Notes under the pieces: model-generated
Databases searched by the model: none
What the model saw: the letters and a program-made list of their open reading frames with translations, nothing else
What the model was told of the DNA's origin: nothing
Assembly: GCA_018417955.1 (NCBI GenBank)
Contig: JACTVC010000020.1
Location: 806,001 to 870,000, forward strand
Length of the DNA stretch: 64,000 nucleotides
Direction of reading: 5' to 3'
Source of the DNA: Laccaria trichodermophora
Taxonomy: Eukaryota > Basidiomycota > Agaricomycetes > Agaricales > Hydnangiaceae
Translations under genes and position numbers: made by a program
Shown: positions 44,253 through 55,667 of the stretch, piece by piece
How positions within the stretch are numbered: the stretch's first letter is position 1
Layout of the letters: each line of letters begins with the position of its first letter

Positions 44253-44761
44253 ATGCATCTCTCTTTAATCTTCACGCTCATCGCGCTCTTCGCCCTCACA
44301 TCAGTACGCGCAACGGCCCCTTCAGGCAAACCTTCCGGAGCCCCTTCCTGCACCTACAGCTGCCCGTCAGCAGATGAACTCGGCTTTCCACTGGGCCAAC
44401 ATAGCGACGATGGCACTACCTTGTTTTGCAGTTATCCCGCTGTTTCGGGTGAGGACCCCAATGATTTCTACTGCAAATACTCCGACGTCAGTCTTACTCT
44501 GGTATCTGCGCTGCTTACTTCCGCTGACAAAGTCCGAATTTATTTGAATAGACCACCGGCGCTCTAACACAGGATAACGACGCAGGCCTTTGCCCCAGTT
44601 CAGCGGTCCAGTCTTGCTCCACTCGCCGTCGTGACGCGCTCCCGAAACCTCCGGCCCCTCCTGTCGCCCTACCGACCGTCTCCGCACCCGACGACAAGAT
44701 GAAGGTTAGGGCACTGTTGAAGAAGCGTCAGGCTCGCATCCCCTCTTCCTCGACGTCATGA
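44253..44761 (+). CDS. small secreted cysteine-rich protein, tandem copy 2 (most complete)
   Basis: Exon 1 44253-44486, intron 44487-44551, exon 2 44552-44761; 147 residues. Signal peptide MHLSLIFTLIALFALTSVRA. Mature part SCTYSCPSADELGFPLGQ, a GTTLFCSYPA block, DFYCKYSD, TTGALTQDNDAGLCP and a last SCS, giving six cysteines. A basic, proline-rich tail follows (STRRRDALPKPPAPP, then KVRALLKKRQARIPSSSTS), ending TCATGA. The intron lies at the same codon in all three copies. Likely secreted to wall or medium; function unknown. Confidence 0.85.
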
Positions 44762-46317
44762 TGAACCGAAACGGACACACACTCGCAGGAATTCTTCACT
44801 GTCTCGCCTCTCAAACTACCCTTTCAATCGTTCGACATTTTTTGAATTTTTTACCAGCCACATCTACCCTCTTTTATTACTTGGCCGTCGCCGTCCTACT
44901 ATATACATCAACTACATTCTGTCTTTACAAGTTGGTTATTTATCTATGACCAGTGCCAAGAAACCCCAAGTCAATTGTGATTTGAATCCTCCACGTTTGT
45001 CGTATTTGTCCTGGACGCTGCGTAACGCGACCCCAGTAGCCTTTGAGCAGTCCAGCCGGTGTTCTTTTTTTGAAAGGGTAGTGAAGAGTGAATATCCTGG
45101 GTGGGCACGCGTGGCATTATGGTGTGCAAGATTGTCCAGTTATGTAACGTAGTCTGGACGATGCGGTGGTCCCGCCGGTGGAACACTTATACTTAGCAAT
45201 GTACTAAACATGACACACTGGCAGTGACCCGCTGTCCATTTAAGCGAGTCCTTGACTATAGATAAATAGATTACAAGCTATGATGAAATTCAGACGACAA
45301 GTTACCACCACCTCGCCGACGTATCCCTCCTAAGTGCTGGAATTGTTCTCGGATAAATCGTCGAAATGCGCAAAAGTTGATCGTGCTCAAAAATTTTCAG
45401 CGTCTCGCACGCGTCCCAGCGTTCATCAGCGCAGTGTTTTCTCAGCTCAAAGCGCGGCGTGCCTGACCCGCGTTTAATATCTTCGTTGGCTGGGCTTGCG
45501 CTAAGTTACCATGGGTAAACGAAGGCACCAAAATATTCCAGACAGTGAACTCACAGACACAACCTACAGAAACGCGTTCGGGACACACCCCTCCACTCCA
45601 AAAAGACAACTCGGAGATGGGCTATGGTCAACCAGTTCGCGTTTGTTACAAAACTTGAAAATGAGAGTGCATGCTTCGGTCCATCAAAAATGACCTACCT
45701 TCTAGAAGTCCGTATCTTGTAACACTGTATGGGGCTTCGGGTCGAGGGGTATGATGGCGGGTTTATGGAGGAACTTCAATGTCAAGTCCATGACTTTGAT
45801 GGTTTTTCAATAGAATGGAGCGGTTTCCGGTTGGCTGAAGGCATAGGAAGATGACTTATCCTGTTCAACGGATGTTTGAATGGTTGTGTCGTCCTACTCG
45901 ACATCAAGATCTTGGAATTTTACGAGAGGAGACTGCCATTCGGCGTCAATCTCATCGAAGACATCCCTTGTCTCTGGAGAAGGCGATTTCAACTCAACGG
46001 TGGTCCAAAGTAGAACAGGCTTGGAACAGGCTACTGACCTCCTCCGACTCGTTGCTTTCAAGTCCAAAGCGGCCTCATGTGGAAGGCCATCCCGAGCTCG
46101 AATGTAGAAAAAAAGGCGCACAAAGAAGCTGCAAAGAATGTCAGGAGAGGCTTAGATGGATGTAAGGTGGATGCCGGTGTTTGCGTATATTTCTCTCGCG
46201 ATCGGAGGCTCGGAGTTAAAAATATAACCCCTTCTTTGGTCCCAACCGTAACCGTTCAACTCATGTGGTCGGACATAAATATCAGTCAGCCTCAAGTCGG
46301 CTGCCTCCTTCTAGTCC
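44762..46317. other. spacer between secreted-protein copies 2 and 3
   Basis: About 1.5 kb. The last 200 bp repeats the upstream region of the other copies. Two short frames were considered: a 60-codon one starting ACCATGG at 45511, and a 75-codon one on the minus strand at 45894-46121. Neither has a family signal. Confidence 0.35.
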
Positions 46318-46400
46318 TTATGAACGGGGAGTAGTATGTGTTGGCTTGCAACGACTCGTCGTCTTTGTCTCCCCAACCATCGTCAACTGCCTGGCAGAAG

Positions 46401-47074
46401 ATGCATCACTATCTCTTCACGCTCATCGCCCTCTTCGCACTCACAGCAGTACGCGCAGTCCCTGCAGGCCAACCTTCTGGAGTCCCTTCCTGCACTTACA
46501 CCTACCCACCAAGAAATGAAATCCGCTTTCCACTGGGCCAAAGCAGCAACGACCACAATACCTTGTATTGCAATTATCCCTTTTTTTTAATGCCCAATAA
46601 TTTCTCCTGCACCTACTCCTCCGTCAGTCCTCCGGTATCCGTGTCGCTCACTTTCGCTGACAAAGTCCGAATTCATTCTGATAGACCGACGGCACGCTCA
46701 TAGAGGATGACGACGATGGTTTTTGTCCCAATTCAGCGGTCGCCTCTTGCTCCACTCGTCGTCGTAACGCACTCCCGCAACCTCCGGCCCATCCTTCCGT
46801 CCTACCACTCGCCTTCGAATCCAAAGACAGCATGAAAATGAGGGCACAATTGAAGAAGCGCAAGGCTCGCATCACATATTCCTTGATAAACGAAACGGAC
46901 GGACACTCTGGCCTTCGCCATCCCAATTATATACATCAACTGTATACTATATCTACGAGTTTGTTATTTGACAGTACAGTGCCAAGCAACCCTCGATTGA
47001 AATCGTTAACGTTTGTCACATTATTCCTGAACGCTGCGGGCGTCTTGATACATCTATACTTCCTGCACACATAA
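46401..47074 (+). CDS. small secreted cysteine-rich protein, tandem copy 3 (extended C-terminus)
   Basis: Exon 1 46401-46622, intron 46623-46684, exon 2 46685-47074; 203 residues. Signal peptide MHHYLFTLIALFALTAVRA. The second cysteine of the family is Tyr here (SCTYTYPP), leaving five. The tail aligns with copy 2 through KMRAQLKKRKARI, but the stop equivalent to TCATGA is gone, and the frame runs on about 65 codons through former 3' flank. The TATA position (46318-46324) is TATGAAC instead of TATAAAA. These changes suggest relaxed constraint or a decaying copy. Confidence 0.6.
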
Positions 47075-47225
47075 ATCTATAGAATTCACAATAAAAATTA
47101 TTCGAGAAACCTAAGTTGTCGGCCGTAATTGTCAGTGGATTCCTTTCATAAACCATAAAATTACACGGTGACATGGTACATGAAACGACTTCAAATAAAA
47201 CACATTCTTCTTTGGACCCGTTTGA

Positions 47226-48431
47226 CTACTCAGGCAGTTTTCCAACAACTTTGTCTGAATTCTGATCATATTCAACTTTGACGGCTTGCTCGACAACCTC
47301 ATATCGATCATCGTCATCCGTCAGGTCGGCGAAGAATTTGGGGAATAGAAAGGTCTTCTTCACCCCATCCTCGCAATCCACCTGCTCAAGCGTAACCGCT
47401 GCGGCATCCCGCCAGCCCTCAAGGATACAAACCCCGAAAGAAACCCTGATCCACGCTTCACCCTTAGGCAATGCCTTCAATCCTTTCAAGGAGGCGGCCC
47501 CTCGCACCATATTATCCTTGGCGAGGGGGTGATTGCCAAGGAGAAGGTGCACGGTCACCGAGCGTTGGTTATCCTTCGATGTTGCGAGAACGATACGTTC
47601 ATTAGTTGGAATTCTATATCGAGGGGGTACGAGGGTAATTGCAACCCCAGAAGCTGAAGCGACGCTAACAGGGAGGGGGACAATGTATTGTCCTAGCCTC
47701 CTCGGTTGTGGTGGCAAATTCAACCTTGTGTAAAGGCGGGCAGCGGTGGAAGCGGAGATAACATCGGGCGTGTTGATGGTAATTGGGGTACCGGGATGAT
47801 GTGTTTCGAGGAAGGCGCGTACAGTAGGAAGTTGTTGAGGCGGTGGATTGTTTAACACAACCCGTTCGAATGGGTATTTGGGATCGACAATTACCACCGT
47901 TTTCAGCGCAGCTTCATCCGAGATGCCCTGAACGAAAGGGGAGGTAAATGTGTAGATGGTTTTCGTCTGGCGTTCGCCCTTGTCGAAAGAGCTTGACAGA
48001 CATTCGGAGGAGAAGCGGTCGGGGTAGAAATCAAGGAATAAAATGATGGGCGTTGTTGTGTTGTGGGGTAGGGTGGCGCAATATGCCTCGCCATGAGTAA
48101 TAAAAACGGAGGGGTCATCTTCCGCTAACGTGGTCTCGGGTTCAGGCGCGTCGGTGTCGTAGTAATAATGGGACGTTCCTTCAGTAATCGTGTTGAGGGC
48201 GTCGTAATACTCATCCTCCGGGAAAGCAGAGGGCACGGAGACTAGGTACGCCTTCACTTTGGAATCCTGCCATTGGCGGAGCAGGGACTTCACGGTATCG
48301 AGAAGGGACGATAATGAAGTGACTGATTTAATCCCCGTACCAATTGTTGATCCATCAGAGGATGAAAAAAGGGAGACAGATACAACGTATCCATCGGACG
48401 ATCTGAAGAGACTGATTCCAGCGGAGGCCAT
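47226..48431 (-). CDS. divergent Hsp70-like protein with shrunken nucleotide-binding part
   Basis: A single frame of 401 codons, ATG at 48431 (MASAGISLFR). The C-terminal third follows the Hsp70 substrate-binding domain order: ITLVPPRYRIPTNERIVLAT (like LIPRNT-IPT), then DNQRSVTVHLLLGNHPLAKD (like DNQ--V-I-V-QGER-MA-DN), then KGEAWIRVSFGV. The first 230 residues are where the ATPase domain should be, but the phosphate-binding loops are not recognisable; only a late INTPDVISASTAARLYTRL resembles the end of that domain. At 401 residues it is about 60% of normal Hsp70 length. It may be a non-ATPase chaperone-like adaptor or a stable remnant. The open frame argues against a plain pseudogene. Confidence 0.55.
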   Translation of the reverse strand: MASAGISLFRSSDGYVVSVSLFSSSDGSTIGTGIKSVTSLSSLLDTVKSLLRQWQDSKVKAYLVSVPSAFPEDEYYDALNTITEGTSHYYYDTDAPEPETTLAEDDPSVFITHGEAYCATLPHNTTTPIILFLDFYPDRFSSECLSSSFDKGERQTKTIYTFTSPFVQGISDEAALKTVVIVDPKYPFERVVLNNPPPQQLPTVRAFLETHHPGTPITINTPDVISASTAARLYTRLNLPPQPRRLGQYIVPLPVSVASASGVAITLVPPRYRIPTNERIVLATSKDNQRSVTVHLLLGNHPLAKDNMVRGAASLKGLKALPKGEAWIRVSFGVCILEGWRDAAAVTLEQVDCEDGVKKTFLFPKFFADLTDDDDRYEVVEQAVKVEYDQNSDKVVGKLPE

Positions 48432-49818
48432 GAGAGTGGAGCTCTAGAGGGTCGTTGTTAAGAGATGGAGTGCAGGGATTCGTAAGGCTTGTCTTTTCCG
48501 ACGTGCAAACCGGTGTCGATATAGATCCTAACTTGTGTCAATCATCAAGCAGTCTGTTCAAAAACATCAGAGCGTAAGTCCCGCAGAGTTAGGAGGACTT
48601 GCCAGGATAGATTTGCCCAGTTTGGTAGGTCTCCAACAGCACAGCCGATTGTATTGTCAGACCGTGATGTTAATCAAGGAAAATATGTGTGGTAGGCAAA
48701 GCCTGCGAACGCAAGGCAACTTGAAGCATGAAGATGTTTCGAGAATGGGGATGTCGTCGACGTCGGGGATGATTTGAGCTGCCGACGCTTTTGGCACGAG
48801 TGCCACCATCTGTTCGACATCTTCCGACATTCAAATTGACACTGACAATGACAGGCACCACCAGAACAAGCCTAAACACGGTAAATTTTGGCCGAAATCG
48901 GAAAAGTCGCTCATACTCTTTTGGCTCATGGCGGCCTTCTGGAGAAGTACAATCAGAGTACAAGTTTACAACTGTCTTGGGTGCTACAACTTGTTAGTAC
49001 AACTTGATTTTCTTTCACCCAAGTCATAGAATTCCACATCAATACAGCTCCGCTCAACATTTTGCTTCAAGTGACGAATACTGGCAGCCAGGTCACCATA
49101 TAACCGAATGTTTCAAGGATAGATCTCCTGTCGATCATATGTACGTCTTTTGTAGCCACCCCCTGGCAAGCTGTCCAAATTACGACCCCAGGGAAAACCA
49201 CGCGACGTCCGTTCCGGATCCATTTTCCATTCAAACGACAAAAATAGCTTCATTTTGGCACCATCCAACTAGATCCAACTCCGCACAGACGTAAATCAAT
49301 CCAGCATGCAACGTGCATGAGACCGCGTTTTTGGTGGCGACGCATCGGATAGTACACGGTTGGGATTCGGAATTGAACCTGGCTCTTTTTTCAAGAGATT
49401 TTGAGCAGGAGGTATGAGCCGTAACTTTATGGTGTCAACATTCAATTAAATTTTCAGTGATCCCTTCAAGCTGTGTCGGATTCTAGACGTTCCTTCATCC
49501 TTATCTCAAATCGGAACAAAAATGGTCCATGCGGTTCAGCGTTTCAACGTCTGTCCAAAGTCCGTCACCATGCGACCAAATTTCCCCATTGAATTGAGGG
49601 AAATGGCTTCACTTGAATGCCGTTTACCGGGTAAGAAATATATATATAAGGGTTGGATTACAGAACTCAATTCTCATCCCATCGCAGGTCGATTTGATCC
49701 ACTGTCTTCGCTTGGTGAGTTTCCTCCCGTAGTTCGAGTGCAAATGGCCTGACGCATTTTCTTCCAGGTGCAGGTCACCAACCCTCAACAAATTTCCTCT
49801 CCCATTTATTTCATTCTT
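48432..49818. other. intergenic, no gene assigned
   Basis: Nothing firm. A 76-codon frame at 49522-49752 may be an unassigned exon of the downstream metallopeptidase gene but has no family signal. The rest shows no coding pattern. Confidence 0.3.
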
Positions 49819-52176
49819 AAGTATGCGTTCTCAATATACTCCGGTGGGACTCCTTCTTCTGGCATCTATTACTGGTGGGTTCGGAGTCTAGTTTATCAGA
49901 CTGTCACGTACTCAGCTCGATTTTTCAAAAGGCGTCTTTTCGGTGCCCCTCAGTTTAACTCATGATGCTCCTGCTGACGCCGCTGAAACAACCAACCAAG
50001 GCAATCTCGACGCGGCCACAGTCGAAGGTTTGTCCCCATTTTCTTTGACAAACTGTCTTATAACTTTGATTCTCAAGCTAATCGGCAAATCGGTATAATG
50101 GAGCAAGTCATCGCAGACCCAGATAACGAGAAGCATAAACCTCTCATCGATGCCGCGTTCGGAGCGAACGCCGACCGGGACGTCATTAAAGCAAATGTCG
50201 AGAAGCTCAAGACCGGCAATGTTCCTGTCAAGCTTGCCTCCGAGCCAAGAGTTCTCGCCTACACGCAATACTCTGATACGGATCCCGCGGTCGCTCAACA
50301 TGTTGTGTTCGGTGAAAATTACCATGCATGTATGTGATAAATGCTTACCCACTTTGCCCCTTTGACGTTCTGACACGATTATGGTTCACAGCTTCTCCCG
50401 CTGCTCAAGCCGGTACCCTAATCCACGAAGCCACACATGTACTCTCGGACACTGGCGATTATATGAGGGGTAGGCCTGGCACCATGATCCCAGGTAGCGA
50501 CCCACGTACGTCGGCCAAAACGGGATGTAAGTCGCTTCTTAATATTCTATGAACCACGCTGACCATCAAATTTAGACACAAAGTCGATGGAGCCGTATAA
50601 GACCGTTGACGAAATCAATGCCGACAAAGATTTCGTCAAGATACGTGATAAGACCGGGGGTATGCAGAATAACGCGGAGTCCTACGCGTACGTTCTCTGT
50701 CTTTTTGCACATACAAATCACCCATTCACGGAATTCATTCCATAAGGCAATTTGCAAGCTTATGCGCTAATGCTGGTCTCCGCCGACGCGAGTTCCACAT
50801 GTACAGACGAGCGTTGGCGGACGGTGATCACGACATGGTATGTGATTGATTACTACTTTCTCATTTCCTAGTCTGATCGGTATGGTTCAAAGGCCGCCCA
50901 TTACCTCGTGAGGCGTCAGTCGTGTGCGCTTCCCAAGGACTACTTCAAGAATAAGGCGGCTGCCAAAAAGGCTGCAGAGGCAAAAACCCCTGCCACTGGT
51001 GACAAGAAAGCTGCATCCAAGCTCGCCACGACCTCCAAAGCCTTGGGCGGTTTAACTGCGGGTGCCAAGAAGTCCGCTCTGACACCTGGGTCTAAGAAAT
51101 CACCTTTGACGCCTGGCTCCAAGAAATCGGCGTTGACACCTGGCTCCAAGAAATCCGCACTCACGGCTGGCGCGAAAAATTCCAAACTCGCCTCGGCAAC
51201 TAAAGGACGCCTGACTGCTGGAAAGAAATCCGCCCTGACACCTGGAGCAAAGAAATCCGCCCTCACAGGGAAAAAACCATCATCTAAACTCTCCGCGACC
51301 TCCAAAGCCACCAAAGCGTCCAAACTCACCAAATCAGCTCTCGGAACCAAAGGCAAACTTGCAGGGAAAGGTGTTGCTGGTGCTCGTAAACCTACCTCCA
51401 AGTCACCTACCGGCAAGCGCGTCGCCTCTGCTAAATTCGGAGCCGCTGGCGCGAAAAAACTTGGCGCTGGTAAGAAACCCACCACAGCCAAGTCCCTGAC
51501 GAAGGGAGCAGCTCGCGCTGGTGCCAAGAAGGTTGCTGGTGCACGTACACCGGGTTCCAAGGCTCTCACCAAAGGAGCGGGTACGAAGAAGGCAGCTAGC
51601 ACGAAAGTTCTGAGCAAGGGAGCGAATCGCGCAGGATCCAAGAAGGTCACTGGTGCCCGCGCCACCAAGGGAGCGGCGTCGAAGAAGGCAGGTGGTGCGA
51701 AGGCTCTTACCAAGGGAGCAAACCGTGCGGCGTCCAAGAAGGTCGCTGGTGCCCGCACTCCCAAGTCTCCTAGCAAGGGAGCGGGCTCCAAGAAAGCTGT
51801 TGGCGCGAAGTCCTCTACCAAGGGAGCAAACCGTGCGGCTGTCAAGAAGACTGCATCGAAGGTTGGGGGAACGAAGAAGGCAGCCGCCGCAGGAGCCAAA
51901 AAGCCTTCGGCCAAGAACGCTGGCGCTCGCAAACCGACATCCAAGGTTGCTGGAAAGCAAGCCTCCAAGTCCCTCGTTAAAGGAGCGGCCGGAGCCAAGA
52001 AAGTCAAGTCCGCCACTGGTGCTAAGAAGGTCGTCGGGGCAGCGGCTAAGTCTGCTACAAAGAAGAGCACTGTTTCCGCTGGCAAGGCAGCTGCGAAGAG
52101 TGTCGCGACGCCGCAGAATTTGAAGAAGGCTGCGACGCTCACGGCTACTGTGGCTACAAAGGGCAAGAAGAAGTAA
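49819..52176 (+). CDS. Asp-zincin-like metallopeptidase with long histone-H1-like tail
   Basis: Exons from 50078 on are clear: 50078-50329, 50392-50526, 50576 to about 50690, one to about 50839, then a last exon to 52176. The catalytic core has GTLIHEATHVLSDTGDY (HExxH plus the downstream Asp expected as third zinc ligand in M35-type Asp-zincins), then NAESYAQFASLCANAG and MYRRALADGDHDM. This continues in frame into LVRRQSCALPKDYFKNK and about 400 residues made mainly of Lys, Ala, Gly, Ser and Thr, with repeated TPGSKK/TPGAKK units and later KGA-RAGSKKV-GAR units. The 5' end is uncertain: MRSQYTPVGLLLLASITGG at 49819 looks like a signal peptide, but its join to the exon ending at 50027 is unresolved. 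If secreted, the tail would be exposed outside; if not, it could bind nucleic acid. Domain call good, 5' end weak. Confidence 0.7.
51058..52170 (+). repeat. Lys/Ala-rich degenerate tandem repeats within the metallopeptidase tail
   Basis: Two repeat types: first an 8-9 codon unit around KKSALTPGS (about 51060-51270), then a 20-30 codon unit around KGA.RAGSKKVAGAR (about 51490-51850). TPxSKK-like spacing resembles the S/T-P-K-K minor-groove-binding motifs of histone H1 tails. The antisense strand is open over the same span as a by-product. Confidence 0.85.
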
Positions 52177-52885
52177 TTACATGGAGTTCTGTTGACATCG
52201 TCTTTTCATGAATAAAGCAGCTGTCGTAAACGTGGAAGATAATTGGACTACATTGAAGCTTGTTCGTATCACATATCTCAACGCGAGCCATCTGCCATGC
52301 GAAGTGTTCAGTGCCCTCTGTCCACCTGAAGCGAATATCACAAGCCTTGCAAACTTGTTTTCGTGGACCAGATTTATTAAAGATCAGAGAAACATGAACT
52401 TCAGACTCGGAATCCTCCAAACTTTGAAGACGATCGAAGACGGTCTTCAGGCTCAGCCACTGGCTATTTTTCAATGCTTTCTATTCATAACTTGTTCACC
52501 CTCTTCTTCAACTCCAAGCTGCCAAGACGTTTGGGTTCTGAAATATCGCCCCCTCCTCGGATTTTTAACAACCGTCAATTGTTATTATCCAATTATTATC
52601 TATAGTATGAGCAGCTGCGAAATTGTACCATTTCAGATTCTCTTCCGAGTCCATCAAGGAAAATTTTGTCAAAGGACGTCTCCATCGGAAAAATGATGAT
52701 TCCGAGTCCTGTCTGTCAATAGACTATCGAAGCAAAACAACGGGTCGACTCCGACGAGGGCCTTTGTAATTCACACTCGTTAACTTCAAACCGGAGGCAG
52801 CCAAAAATAACAGAGTTCAGGGATAACACATGAATATCGATGCCAAGGTAACACTGACAGGTAAGTGCCAGTGGTACTAGGTGGT
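52177..52885. other. 3' flank of metallopeptidase, no gene assigned
   Basis: A 162-codon frame (52208-52696) has an unpatterned translation and no homology I can recognise. It is open on the opposite strand too. Not called as a gene. Confidence 0.35.
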
Positions 52886-52986
52886 ACTTCTCCAAGAGGA
52901 CTTCCCATTCATTTGCCGGAAACGTGCCAGAAACTTCATACGCCATTCGTGAATAAAATAATTTACAATTACTGGCGTGTACCGTG

Positions 52987-54766
52987 CTACGAGGTTTCCA
53001 AACCACGCGACGGCTGCACCGACCAGCGGGTGTCCATGTCGTTCAATTCCGACCAATGGGTATCCATGTCGTTCAATTGCGAATGGTAACCGGTCTTCTT
53101 CAGGGGAATGTCGTTCCCCTTCTCCTCGTTGAAATCGAGGAAAGTTTCCATGTCTTCCCCGAGATTTCCGATCGTTCGTGCTACGAATGCGGATACGTTT
53201 GCGTGGGTATCAATATTTCGTGAATGTAGCAGTGCGGCATCGTGACTGTCGGAGACGTAAGAGAGAGATCGCAAGTTGAGGACAAGCCGGGATATCATGG
53301 TTGCGGTGATCAATTGACTGAAAGATGCACCAACAGCTTTCAAATCAGAAGGTCCGAGCTGCAACGGGATTCAATGAGTGACGGAGGGTTCAAGGTCATT
53401 ATATGAGATAACACTGACGAAGAATATAAGAGTATTCAATAGGTTTGCCATGAATATCACAAGAAAGTACATGAGACCATCTCGCAAAAAAAGGTGAATT
53501 GTTCTAGTACGATGATCTTGATTAAGGCGCTTTGGGTTGAAGATAACAAAAAAAGTGGGACGCACGGTGTCCTTCTTGACCGCTTGATAAATGTTCGAGT
53601 TCGCCAAAGAGTGAGAAAAAAAATGCAACAGTCGGTGACCAAGGGAGTGACCCAAAGGGCAGCTTCAAGAAGAATCATCGTTTAGAATAAATACATGTAT
53701 GTATGGGGTCCACTTACGAAACAGCGGACTCGCACTCGAGAAAATACAACCTGTCAAGGCATTAAACGACTGAATGAAATCTGATGACGGCAACGAATAT
53801 ACCAACGAAGCCAGGAGGAAGTGGAACAGCTTCGGGGAGGACGCTTCAGAATATGTAGTAGAGTAACCTTCGACCAGAATTACTCACCGAAACCGGTCCT
53901 CATTCCGATGGACGATAACGTAACTTGCACAACCCATAAAAATAAGAGGAAGGCCAGTATGAGACGGCTACGGCCGTAAAGGGCGTATACGCGTAAAATC
54001 ATAATCACTGATGTACTGATGAGCAAACTCGGTCGATCGAGTGTTTAGGATCTGATTCACTGACTTTCGCAGACTAAATACGCGAGTTAGGCGTGTTCAA
54101 GTTCTCGAGGGTAATATTGACTTACTTGCTACCATTGCAACTGTGGAGGATCCCTCAAACGCAACGAATCTATCGCAACTTCAAAGGTCGTTAACACATT
54201 GATGAATCCTGATGCTGGTTCATAATCCTTACGCCTATGACATCATGGTGAACATCAGTTGATGCTGGATTAATAGAGTTGCATACCGATTTGGTCCATA
54301 TAGGATCCTGGAATGCTGTTGGAGCGGACAGCGTAAAGAGAATGAAAGAACGGCCACGACTCAGGACTAACCATCGATACCAACGATAAACTGTAGAGGA
54401 GTGACGTAACGATTTATGAGGAATAAAATCGTCGCCCCGGACCAATTCTGCTTCCAAATTCTTTCTACCTGCAGCAGATGGATTAGTTTATTCAAATTTT
54501 GAGATAAAAATAAATGGTACAACTTCATCTGGAAAAGTAAGGACTGTCTGCGCGTTAAATCCTCTCCCTCCGAGGGTCTAGTAGACGCAATACGTAGACT
54601 GACTTTGATCATACACCAGCATTACAAATGCAGCAATCTGGAAGTACTTTCCGGCCGTTCTTGATTAGCAAGTATAAGCCACCCAAAGCTCGTGATTGAT
54701 TTGTTGTACTCACAGATGAAGGGCGGCTGTTGCAAGCACTTGGGCATTTGGCGGCGGAGAGGACAT
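52987..54766 (-). CDS. DUF6533-like multi-pass membrane protein, copy A
   Basis: Agaricomycete family of about seven-helix membrane proteins of unknown function. Start at ATG 54766 (MSSPPPNAQVLATAALHL); after an intron it continues TAGKYFQIAAFVMLVYDH. The next exon has RIWKQNWSGATILFLINRY and LQFIVGIDG (DUF6533 core). Later exons include SRGRSFILFTLSAPTAF, a hydrophobic LEAALWVTPLVTDCCIFFLT, then RDGLMYFLVIFMANLLNTLI and GPSDLKAVGASFSQLITATM. The C-terminal soluble tail ends at 52987 and carries a short internal repeat (QLNDMDT/ELNDMDT). Many short introns; several boundaries were not fixed. Divergently placed to the O-methyltransferase at 55668, about 900 bp apart. Confidence 0.75.
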
Positions 54767-55667
54767 TGGGACCCACAAGTATCGTCGCACCACTTTGGAA
54801 CATCACTTAAATGATTCCGTTAATCCAAGTCTTAAGTCCGAACGGATCAACGGATCGATATCTCAGCGCTCATTTGAGTCATTCACGAGTTCTCCATGCG
54901 TATGTTGTAAGGATGCTGTAATTTAAATGCGATGATATTGCGATGACATCGAAGTTCTTGGCTGGAGCCTGGAATAAACCGAGCAAGCAAGCGTGCATGG
55001 GATTTTAATGCCTGATAAAGGTAAGTGCTAGTGCTCACTGGGTATCAAAGCACCTGCTTACAGCGTTTCGATTGAACATGCGAAAAGTACAGTGCCAACT
55101 GAGAAGTGGCGGTCAGCAGGTGAGATCATTCTGGTGTTGGGTTCCAAGGCAAACAAGCCCAAACATTTATTCTTTTTGTTTCGACCTTCAAACAACCTTC
55201 CAACCTTGCCAACGGGGCCCGATGTATGACATCGCAGGAGAATCTGTCGTTCAATAACGTATGGTGATGTATGCATTTTGGAGACTATGTCATTGTTCCT
55301 ATAGCTGACACATCCGAGAGGTCCGAGATAGACATCAAGCGCTGACGCGGACGCTCAGTAGTATGGCATCTTCTTCTCAGAGCTTCTCAGACGCTGTCCT
55401 ACTACTCGAGACTTCCATTTCATTATGACCCTGACCCGTCACCGTCCTAACAAAGTTAGCAAATACGCATCACCTTGAACGTTGTGCCGCACTTTCCATC
55501 GAAGTGAACTTCCCGAAACCTTCGGGCCCACGGGGAGCTCATCGGATCTTTGATTGACAATGTCAGATCACTGGTGGACGTGGACTCCAAGAGTAGTTGA
55601 TATAAATCTGATGCAGGAATCGCGAATGGTATTAAATCCTGTGGCGGGCGAACAACAAAGCCCCATA

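Noticed and set aside
45511..45693. 60-codon frame with good ACCATGG start context
   Set aside because: No homology recognised and no splice-linked continuation found.
50940..52166. 408-codon frame on the minus strand
   Set aside because: Mirror of the Lys/Ala-rich tail; Phe/Leu/Ala-rich artefact of codon bias on the coding strand.
52208..52696. 162-codon frame after the metallopeptidase
   Set aside because: No recognisable domain, no partner exon, opposite strand also open; kept out of the gene list.
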